Origin: Bedellia somnulentella
Lineage: Eukaryota > Arthropoda > Insecta > Lepidoptera > Bedelliidae
Direction of reading: 5' to 3'
Assembly (NCBI GenBank): GCA_963576735.1
Contig: OY755178.1
Location: 14,074,001-14,138,000, forward strand
DNA: 64,000 bases
The notes beneath the pieces were generated by a model that saw nothing but the letters and a program-made list of their open reading frames with translations, had not been told where the DNA came from and did no database searches. This document shows, piece by piece, positions 44,428-54,400 of the stretch. Each line of letters opens with the position of its first letter. The stretch's first letter is position 1. A program made the translations under genes and the position numbers.

Positions 44428-45299
44428 GGGTCCTCGAGCTGTACAAAATTGATAGTGCAGTTCGACACTTTCTCGGGCAGTGTATGGGGTGCTGGAGAAC
44501 GATCCTGAGTTTAGACGGTCAGCGGATGACGGACGCGGATGACCAAATTGATATAAGGCGAAGAATTTTCCAGGGCGATTGCCTGAGTCCAGTTTGGTTT
44601 TGCTTGGCCCTGAATCCTCTAAGTACACTCTTGGAGAATTCGGGGACGGGCTTTCAGTTTCGGAGAGGCGGACCACGCTTACCTCATCTCCTTTACATGG
44701 ATGACCTGAAGCTTTACGCCCCCACGGCTGACAGATTGGCGGAGCTACTGACGATCACTAATGATTTCAGTGGTTCCGTCAAGATGGAGCTCGGGGTCGA
44801 TAAGTGTGCGGTCATTCATGTTGAGAAGGGGCATGTCGTGCACTCTGATGGTGTCGATGTTGGCACCAGTCATTTGAGGGCACTCTCCGAGGCTGAAACA
44901 TACCGGTATCTGGGCATGTCACAGACCATCGGTGTGAAGGTGGCAGACGTGAAACAGGGTGTTTGCGAGGAGTTTTATGAACGCCTGAAAAGTGTGCTTA
45001 ATAGCTACTTGTCGGGCGTTAATAAAATCCGAGCCATTAACTCCTGGGTCATGCCTGTACTGATGTACACATTTGGCGTGCTCAGATGGACTCAGACCGA
45101 ACTCGACGCTCTGGACAGACGAGTCCGCACGATGATGACCTCTCATCGAATGCATCATCCGAGGTCTTCGGTTATGAAATTGTATATCCCGCGGAAGTGT
45201 GGTGGTCGAGGCCTCTTGAGTGCCAAAACCATGCACAACCGCGAGGTATGCAACCTCAGAAACTATTTTTTGACGATGACGGATGATAGGATAGGATAG
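44424..45299 (+). pseudogene. R4-like LINE ORF, RT palm and thumb
   Basis: Contains RRRIFQGDCLSPVWFCLALN (motif B), LLYMDDLKLYAPTADRL (motif C, YMDD intact), KCAVIHVEKG and YRYLGMSQ, then the thumb (RVRTMMTSHRMHHPRSS). The frame breaks at 45288-45304 in a ggata repeat (ggataggataggatag), probably slippage. Confidence 0.85.
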
Positions 45300-45317
45300 G
45301 ATAGTATTCGGGGAGAG

Positions 45318-46196
45318 GTGGTCGCTAGTGATAAAGGACTGACTCCCTTATCGTTGGCCTCACAGGATTGGCGAACCCCGGAGGTACTTAGCACCTCTGA
45401 TCGGGAGTCCGTATGGAAAGAGAAGGAGCTGCACGGGAGGTTTTACAAGGTACTTCACGAACCTTTCGTGGACCGTAAAGCCTCCCTGCATTGGCTGCGT
45501 TTCGGGGACCTCTTTGGGGAAACCGAAGGTTTTGTCTGTGCAATACAGGACCAGGTTATCAAGACGCGGAACTATCGGAAATACATCCTAAAGGACGGTA
45601 CCACAGACGTTTGTCGAGCATGTGGCCGTCCCGGAGAGTCACTTAGGCATGTTATTTCCGGTTGTTCGGCTCTTGCTAACACTGAGTACTTGCACAAACA
45701 CAACCAAGAAGCCAAAATCCTGCATCAGGAGCTCGCTCTAAAATACGGACTCTTGCAACAGAGGCTGCCGTATTACAAGTATCTGCCGGAGCCAATCCTA
45801 GAAAACGACCGTGCCAAAATCTATTGGGACCGATCTGTTATCACGGACAGGACTATTCTAGCGAATAAGCCTGATATCGTGGTATGGGATCGGTCGCAGT
45901 CGAGGGTATTTCTAGTGGATGTCACTAGCCCTCGTGACGAGGGTCTCGTGAAAGCCGAAACCGAGAAGCGTCGGAAATATCTCGATCTGGCTCACGAGAT
46001 CACCGACATGTGGGGTGTGACTTCGACAGAAATAATCCCAATTGTTTTGTCCGCGAACGGGTTAATTCCAACCAGCCTCGCGACCAACTTGAGGCGGTTG
46101 GATTTCTGTGGCGTGTCGGTTCCAGCACAAATGCAGAAAGCGGTGCTGCTCGATACGGCTCGGATCGTCCGTCGGTTCTTGAACCTGACTCCCTGA
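45318..46196 (+). pseudogene. R4-like LINE ORF, zinc knuckle and restriction-like endonuclease
   Basis: C-terminal domain: knuckle CRACGRPGESLRHVISGC (C-x2-C-x7-H-x4-C), then the endonuclease core NKPDIVVWDRSQSRVFLVDV followed by TSPRDEG, KAETEKRRKYLDLAHEI. This matches the PD...D...K layout of R2/R4-type site-specific nicking nucleases. The frame is open to the TGA at 46194-46196, so this domain alone is intact. Confidence 0.85.
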
Positions 46197-46648
46197 CCCC
46201 GACCGACTGTTCTTTTGTCGGGGAGTACCGCCTCTCCCATTTAAAATTTATATTTTCTTTTTCGGCCATGGGAGAGGCGAGGAACTAAAAGTAATGCCAA
46301 AATAATAATAATAAAACGTTTATTTCAGATAAGTCACATCCATATTCTTAAAATATATTTCTGTCTCCCTCACACGCAACAAATGTTCGGATTTTGACAT
46401 ATTGATATGTATAGAACTCTACTCGTCTACTCTTCACATCGAGAACGATAATAGGCATACTTATCTCTTCAAACCCCTATCAAAATTTATTTCTGTCTCG
46501 CTTGCACAAGACTTATATTCGGATTTCGAAATTTTTGATAAGTGATATTATCACACAAGACACAAGGCGGACCAAGTATTAAACCTTGGAAATTCTAAAA
46601 AATCGGAAATCGAAATTTAAAAATTTATAATGGCTAGTAGTGGACGTA

Positions 46649-47994
46649 GATCTTGCAATCTATGAGCGCACGTCGCCGTCGCCTTTATTTGTACTTGTAA
46701 TCGTAAATACACATCTTAGTTAGTGTGCGTATAATTGTTCAAGAAGTATGGTTAGCACGTCAAATCCCAAAAGTGAAAGGAGACGGAAAGTAATTAATTT
46801 TTTATATGAAATATAAAATGAAAAGAATGTATGAAATATTTCGACTATGATTTTGAGTTCATTGAGTTCATCATAAATGACAATGATAGTGAAAATGTTG
46901 ACAGTGAATATTATGACAGTGACAGTGTAGAAATGTTTGATGAAGGTCACCTGTATAGAGTAGTGATGTAACGAATATTCGCATTTGCATTCGCATTCGC
47001 GAATATTCGCCTGATTTTCTATATTCGCATTCGCATTCGTGAAAATCTTTTGAACAAATTGCGAATATGAAATTTCAAAAACATAGAATTTCAAGAACAA
47101 TATTAGGTTAATTTAAATGAAACAAAATAGTATTAATACTTATATTTTCTTTTTAATTGTAAAACGTTCGAACTTAACATCTTTTTCTTTTTAGAATTTA
47201 CCTTTTTTGTGTTTATAAATCGCAGTTCTTATGACATTACAAAACAAATAGTACTGTGTTCATGTTTAGGCAGTCTTATTAAGTAGGTACATAAAGTAGT
47301 GCTTTGATCAGTCTTCGTCTTGCCTACACATACACATACTTTAATAATTATTTAAACTTAAAAATAAAATAAACTGAATTTTCTACATATTTTGCTTTAT
47401 AAGATTTTGTTCTAAGAAAAGAAAATCAAAGCTGTATTTTCTTTTTAAAAACTAAACAACATACACTTAACCGCAGCTTACTTAGCCGCAGTAGCGCTGA
47501 GCGCGCCCTGCGCCCTACTTTGAATCATAGACAAACGGCGCCAAATTTGAAACCTGTATATTCGCATTCGCATCCGCATTCGCGAATGTCAACAACAGAT
47601 ATTCGCATTCGCATTCGTATTCGCGAATGCTTAAAAACTGACATTCGTTACATCTCTAGAAGGTAGTGATGCAAGTTAATATTAGTTATTTTATTACTTA
47701 CGACAATTTTATTTTGTGTTTCGTGAAAGTATTTTTTAGGATAAGAGTTTTGTTTATGTTAATTTTAAGTTTACAGCTGTATATATTTATTATAACTATG
47801 ACTTATTTGTTTTTTTACCACTCCATTAGGAGTATTAAATATAAAATATAAAAATGGGTGAAATCTAAAACTTGTTTTTTTTTTATTTGCTAACCGTACG
47901 CACGGTCAACTGTCAGGCCTACGTTGACGCGTATACAGATAGGTCACCCGCACAAATAAGGGCGACGCGACGTGCGCTCGTAGGTTGCAAGATC
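46649..47994. mobile_element. 1.35-kb TIR element with TA flanks
   Basis: gatcttgcaatctatgagcg plus ~25 more bases at the left match in reverse the right end (...cgctcgtaggttgcaagatc), giving terminal repeats of ~45 bp with a few differences. TA lies outside both ends (46647-46648, 47995-47996). The left interior encodes a short acidic stretch (NDNDSENVDSEYYDSDS). A hAT-like MITE occupies the middle. It is a non-autonomous DNA transposon of uncertain superfamily (Tc1/mariner-like by its TA flanks). Confidence 0.7.
46961..47658. mobile_element. hAT-like MITE nested in TIR element
   Basis: tagtgatgtaacgaatattc at the left and the complement tagagatgtaacgaatgtc at the right are terminal repeats. 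Each is followed inward by arrays of gcattcgcattcgcgaat. Such tagNgatgtaacgaat ends occur in insect hAT-type MITEs. I found no convincing 8-bp target duplication. Confidence 0.65.
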
Positions 47995-47999
47995 TATAG

Positions 48000-49950
48000 C
48001 TGAAATAAAATTGATAATGATGAAAACAAACAAATTATAACTTCCAATATATTTTATTACACCTTTCCAATCTCAAACGAGTTAAAATTAAATTATATAC
48101 ATATCCATATCTAAAATTACAACAGCCAATTTTGCCAATAGCTCAAATAGTTAAACAAATTGCCCTAGGTTATTAAAATAATTTCGAAATACACCAATTA
48201 AGACTTATTATTATTATAATGTCACGTTTATTTATTTCAATAGCAATATTAAATTTCTAATGGACAATTTGAAAGCAAAGTCTTAAAATAATATTAGAAC
48301 GATAACAATACCATAGTCATAACTTAATAGCCGTTTTCCACATAAACGATAAATAACTGATAATAGCTGCAAGTTGATCAAAACATTTATAAAGACAGTA
48401 TAGTAACACAAGTTCATAACACAACTTATGATCAAAAATTAATTGTATTTCACTTCTATTTGAAGGTAGGTAAGGTTGAAATTATGGTGTCTAATATATG
48501 ACCAAGTCTCTGGTAAAGGTAATGGGTTAACTAATAATCATTTCATTACACAGAAGATACTAGAAAATACTCAAAACTATATTCATTGTAAGTAAAGAGA
48601 GACAATGGTTCTACAGTTTTTTTTATTTAAGCTGCCGATATGTAAGATCTTAACTGTAGCCTGTTCGATCGGTTAATTAAAGCTGTGAAAGAAAGCAATT
48701 TACTTTGCAGTTTCATATAATCTGTGCCGATATAGTAAATAAATAATAGGCGTAATTTGGCAAACATTCAACACGGAATGCGTTATTTATCGTTTATTAG
48801 AAACACGTTTCAAATACATTACTATCTAAAGAGATCTCGTATTTATCAATCTTAAAGAGCATTTATAAATGTAACTTTTTTTTAGTTTATTAGTTACATG
48901 ATAAAACAATAGAAATTACATCACAAAAATAATTAATAAAATTTCACCTATTTAGTGCCCCATTACAATATAGACATAGTATTATGAGTTTATGACCCAC
49001 TATCTTTTTCTTGTTTTGAGCACCGATTAAAAGTTCTTTTTTAAACAAGATTCTATGAAATATTTTTTAAGGTCGTATCGACGACCATTAAATTAGTTAC
49101 CATTTTGAATTGCAATTCCATACATTTCATGCAGTAGTTGAATAAAAGTATAAAGACGTCGCGTAAATATATTAAGCTGAGAAAAATGAGATTAGCCTCA
49201 TTTAATGACGCTCGATTTTGATATGCATGAATAAGTTTAATTAGTACAAACTTGGATAAAACCAAAAAGGGAAAATGTTTTAACAAATTGAAGTACCAAA
49301 CTTCAATTTGTATATCATCATCAAACATGAAATCAGAAGGCCTAGCACGAGCCCTATTTTATGGTCACGATTTCGGTTTGAATGAGATGACAGTATACGA
49401 TACTAAGTAAGTGCGAAAGAGGTTTTATACCACGAGATATCTAGTTAAAAGGTCGTTCGTAATAGCTATGCAGCTAGCCCATGTTGACAGTTCTAAATAT
49501 AACCGAACGAAAAGAACGTGAACGAAAGAGATGCAGTGATTAAGAGAATGCTTTCAGAAACGGGACATCAAACAATTTTATAAAAAAAACGTATCTCGTA
49601 AGTCATTTCTTAATGAATTCGTTTGGTCTATCCAGATTTTTATATATTTTGTATTAAATCCACGAGTGTTTAAGGTGTACCAATCGGGTTTCATACGTGA
49701 GAGCTCGATCGAATGATGTACCTTGGACCTGATTGAGTGGACCGTTTTCAAGACGCCTTCCATCTGCCTTTTTTGGTTTTATCAAAAAGTACACACATAA
49801 AATAACGTCTAAAATGACAAATCTTAAAGAATGCTTGTAGTGACAAAGATATCATAATATAATATAATGGTTAAATTAAATTAAATCTCTCATTTATCAG
49901 TATTGCTAAGAAGGGTTCGTTTGAAAAGTGCAATAAGTATTGTTGCAGGT
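48000..49950. other. No gene recognised
   Basis: AT-rich unique DNA. Frames at 49053-49328 and 49578-49763 (minus) have no domain signature or splice support. Confidence 0.5.
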
Positions 49951-49954
49951 ATTA

Positions 49955-50237
49955 ATATGTGTTCAGAGTACCCACGTTTTGCATCGACAGTATAGATTGC
50001 CACGTGATAGAAGGCAGGGCTACCGCCATTTTTTACGAATACGCTGTCACATGACAAAGTAAAACTTAGCCATGTGGGTTTTCTTACAACATTTTCCCTC
50101 ATTGTTAACAACCATGATAAATTTACCACACATATGACTTTAAAAAAGACAAATTGGTGTAAGCCCCGACCCTGGATTTAAACGTTCATCGTTTGCACTA
50201 TAAGCGGTGTTCTACCTACTGAGCTATCACGGGTGCT
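49955..50237 (-). mobile_element. SINE-B copy, 3' truncated, antisense
   Basis: Core and head only: gttcagagtacccacgtttt, cacgtgatagaaggcagggc, tgtcacatgacaaagtaaaa, then the tRNA-like head ending gagctatcacggg. Confidence 0.75.
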
Positions 50238-50239
50238 TA

Positions 50240-50866
50240 ATTAATACAATATAACCGATATTAACATGTGAAAACGACAATTAATAAAAATAAGTTACTT
50301 ATAGCATGGCTATAAAATTTATCTGTCAGCTTTTCATATAACATCCGTTTATACGAAGATATTATCTTTCTTGATAAAAATTGCATTGGATAAGAATCAG
50401 ATGTACCTTTTTTATTGGTTTTTCAAATTTTAGTATTATACATGCCTAAATAGAAAAAATAATATGTCTACATTTATTTTAGAACGTTATCATGCATCGC
50501 GTTACAATAATCATTTATTAACAGAGATACACAAATAGTCAAAATAAAGAATACATTAATAAGTGTTGATTTACTCTTGCATCATAATTGTATAAAAATA
50601 TAAATTAAAATTTAGAATTTGCCTCTTCCATTACCTATAACTAAAATCAAAAATACACATTGCATTGAATCAACAACCAAACATAGTTTTTTCAAATATT
50701 TATTCCTAAAAAGTGATGTTATGAGGACGAATAGTTACGTATTATATCACAGAATTAGGGCGCAATTCTATTAGACGTTTGAAGAGAATAGCTAACTGTC
50801 TACAATTTAATGTTTTTTAAAATATTATCTTTGTATTATATCAGACAGGGGGGGCTCAATAAATAA
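50240..50866. other. No gene recognised
   Basis: AT-rich DNA downstream of the CLEC16A stop codon; nothing supported. Confidence 0.45.
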
Positions 50867-50867
50867 A

Positions 50868-50945
50868 GCTGTCTGATTTCGGCTTCAAAATAGCACAAAG
50901 GCTCTGGCTACCCCTTATTGGGATTTATAGCCGTAAGTATAGGTA
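50868..50945 (+). mobile_element. SINE-A with large internal deletion
   Basis: The head (gctgtctgatttcggcttca, aaatagcac) joins directly to the tail (ggctctggctacccctta, gggatttatagccgtaagta), losing about 170 internal bases. It lies in the probable 3' UTR/downstream region of CLEC16A. Confidence 0.7.
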
Positions 50946-51304
50946 GAGGCTTATTTAGTTGGCCTTTTTCATCTCTTTTAAATTTATTGCCAATTAAGAA
51001 ATGCCAACAATTTGTAATGTCACGTAGTTATTTTCAGAATATCATAAAATACATAGTTTAAAAACAGTATGATGTGTCTAGTAGAATTCAATACAAAAGG
51101 CCGAAGAAATAAACTGAAACAACCAATTTGATGCTGTATTCAGTTTTGATATTGTATTAAGTACTTAATTAGGCCAATAACAAAATTTCGTCATTTTCCA
51201 TGAAACCAAATCTGTGACTTCTCCAAACAACATAATTTAATCAAAACCATATAAATAAACTGCGTCTAATAGAATTGCATCCCTAATCTAGTTCTGATCT
51301 AATA

Positions 51305-51430
51305 TCAAATGGTCTCTATAGCTCCTTTTCTTTTAACTCTCGGCTGATCACTGGAACTCGATATAAATGATGTTTCTTCTGATGCTATGGTCACGGGTTT
51401 TGGCAGCTGGGATGTAGTTGGGACTTCGGC
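51305..51430 (-). CDS. CLEC16A: CLEC16A last exon
   Basis: Acceptor aaatttcag. It encodes AEVPTTSQLPKPVTIASEE and a tail ending RVKRKGAIETI before TGA (51305-51307). Phase 0 matches the previous exon. The tail is disordered and lineage-specific. Confidence 0.8.
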   Translation of the reverse strand, partial: AEVPTTSQLPKPVTIASEETSFISSSSDQPRVKRKGAIETI

Positions 51431-54400
51431 CTGAAATTTTTATTTTATTTGTGATGAAAATTTCTATTGACCCCTATGCAGAGATTCTTGCTGGAATTTC
51501 CATTTTATTTTAATGACAATTTCTATTGATGCCATATATTCTTGCAAATAATTTTGTGATTTATAGTTGTGCAGTTAAGTTGGAAGGTATCCTTAAATGT
51601 TTTTCGTATAATAACTAATGTTAGGTAAACGCTATTCAAAATACTGCAGATGTATAGATATGCATCTACACAAAAACTATTCGTGATTTGTGAACATTAT
51701 TCGTCTTGTCTTGTACCAAGGTAGGTTCTTCTTGCTATATTGTATTATATTATTTTCAAATTGCCGTGTAGTGCCGGCTTAGAATGTCGCTACCCCTTTC
51801 TACCCACGAGTGTCGTAAGAGGCGACTAAGGGTATTGGGGCTTTTTATTAGATTTTTGGGCGATGCGGTTGGAGATCCATCACCAAAAACCTTTATTTTA
51901 CCGCCTTTTCCCCACTCAACTTCCATAAGTGGTGGCTGAGGAATTTATAATTCCTTGGCTCTGGCTACCCCTTCTAGGGAATTATAGCCGTGAGTATATG
52001 TGTATGTGTGTATTATTTTCAAAGTCAACCTCAGAATATAAGTATATTTTCAAACCAACACAACTTAGATTATCAGTTGGAAGAAGTCTGTAAGACATAT
52101 TAGTTAAATTAAATAACTTTCAAAATGCTTCACTTTGTAGTCAGAGGATGTAACAGCAAATTTTGTCCGCTAAAACAGCAGATAAAATCAAAGGTACATA
52201 GACATTCAACCGAAATCCCCACCATCTCCCTGTTCTCCGTTTCTGGTCTAGAAATTAGTTTAAGTTCATATCAGTCTTTAATCGTTTCTTCGTTTTAGGT
52301 TTAAAATAACTTACCGTTTTCGGAAGAGTTATGGTGGTTGAAGCAGACGATTTTCTCCTAATATCCTCGAGAGGAATATCTTCGTGAGGTCTTGGCGAGC
52401 CTTCGCGGGAGCCGTGGCTACTACTGCCTCGAGATACACTGCTGAAATTAAAAGATAAATTTTACATTAAAAGAAAAGATAGAAAGGAGGAAAAGCATTT
52501 AAAAGTAAACTCAACTTGAATAAAAAAAATATAAACAAATGCGAGGTAAAACTCATAACAAAATGCTAAGTCAGAATCCTCTTCGTTGCTGCACATGAGA
52601 AGAAGTATTATTTGCTAGTAGCGTAGTAACTTTGTTTTGTTTTTTGAGTGTGACTCCTCTGATTTATTTGTACGTTTGTAAACATAGTTGTAGTTTTTTT
52701 TGCAGCAACGAACTAACGTCTACTTTTTCTTTTCTTTAAAATACACAATGCCATTAAACCATGAACATTATGCTTCGTTTTTTTTATATTTTATTGAAGA
52801 ATTAAAGTATAGTATATATAGTAAGAGATATAAGCCACGTTTGTGATGTCTTTGGAATATCATCCTGAGACCGAGGCGAGCCTTCTCGGGAGCCGTTGCA
52901 AGTGCTGTCTCGAAATACACTACTGAAATGCGATGCCTTGTTTTTACATTGGACTTTTTATACATTCATATTAAGAGAAGTCAAACTTAAAGTGAACAGC
53001 TAGCTGTCAAGCTTGTCATACGATGCAGTAGAGCAATTAGTAAGAGTGACTGAATAACACAATAAGCACGAACAACACACACCCACACATACGCACACTC
53101 AAAATACACAATAACTTAATAACTTTTTTTTTCACATTTTCTTAATAACTGAATTATTAACTTCTGAATTTTTCACTTTATATTTTGGTCTATGCATGTT
53201 ACCAAATTATCAAATAAATAGGTCACTTTTATGTTTGTATGTAATTTAATTTTGAAGACCTATAAATGAATATATATATATATATATATATGAACCACAT
53301 AGCATATCATTACTCGGTACCCACGATACAGGCTTGCCTAGTGTGGGGCCACAGGTACTCATATCATGTAAAACAAAATGTGTTTATGTAATATCTTCAC
53401 TGTACTGAAAACTGTGTTTGGAAAATAAAGATTATTATTATTATTATATACTCAAAGGTAAAAAACCCTAGAAGGGGTAGCCAGAGCTTCAGAATTAGAA
53501 ATTTCTCGGCCGCTTTTGGAACTTGAGTGGGGAAGTGATAGTAAATAAAGGTTATGGTGATGGGTCTTCAACCGTATCGCCCATAAACTTGTTTAAAAGC
53601 ACATTTAGTCGCCTTTTACGAACATCCACGGGTAGAAATGGGGTAGTGCTATTCTAAGCCGACACTACGAGCAACTGGACTTTTTGTGGTTTTTGTATTG
53701 GTGTGTTAAAGTTAAGGGACTTAAGAGAAATAAGCCACGTTTATGATGTCTTTAGTTAAACGAAAATCTTCGTGAGGTCTTGGTGAGCCTTCGCGGGAAC
53801 CGTTTCTACTGCTGCCTCGTAAACCATTTGTTGTAATGTACCGTCAAGTTTTTACATTAAAAGTCAAGAGGGAAAGATGTATATTATTCTCAACCAAAGG
53901 AGCACACATTGGAATTCTAATTATAAAATGTAAACATAACTAATGTATAGAAAATATTGAAAATAAATGTGCCTTTAAGCCATAATCTTCCTCTGTTAGT
54001 TTTCTTTGTTGGTGCATTAAGTTTATGGACAAAAGAGATATAATGGACGTTTACATAAGTCTAAATAGTCATCCAAAACAATTGATGTAAGTTGGTCTAT
54101 TGTGATTTCGTAATTCAAAATCATAAAAAAAATAAAAACAATACACTATAGTTACCTTTCTCTACTAGTTCGTTCTCGATACACGACAACGCCATCTTTT
54201 ATCACGTGACCGCTGGCTCTGCGCAAGCGACGGTCTGTTTCATCACCTTTGGAAAAAAGAACACATAAAATCATATGGTATAGCTGCATTGTACTGCCTT
54301 TAGAAACTAAAGTACTAAAAACTTGAGATGCTATATTAAGAATCGTAGCCGAGTTTGAACGCATAACCATTTGGAAATATCGAGGTAGATTCATTAAAGT

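Larger units (their letters stand above)
42560..46310 (+). mobile_element. R4/Dong-like LINE with restriction-like endonuclease
   Basis: Near full-length element: a short 5' UTR, one former ORF from about 42734, RT, CCHC knuckle, C-terminal restriction-like endonuclease, short 3' UTR and a taa-repeat tail (46301-46314). Single-ORF architecture, the YMDD palm motif and a C-terminal PD...D endonuclease fit the R4/Dong group rather than APE-type LINEs. It is GC-richer than its surroundings. The left boundary with the CR1-like LINE lies between 42540 and 42660. Confidence 0.85.

Noticed and set aside
43051..46269. Minus-strand open frames across the R4-like LINE
   Set aside because: They are antisense shadows; the plus strand carries the RT and endonuclease motifs.
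46961..47658. CRISPR-like array of gcattcgcattcgc repeats
   Set aside because: The repeats are short, contiguous and without spacers, and sit at the ends of a MITE in an animal genome.
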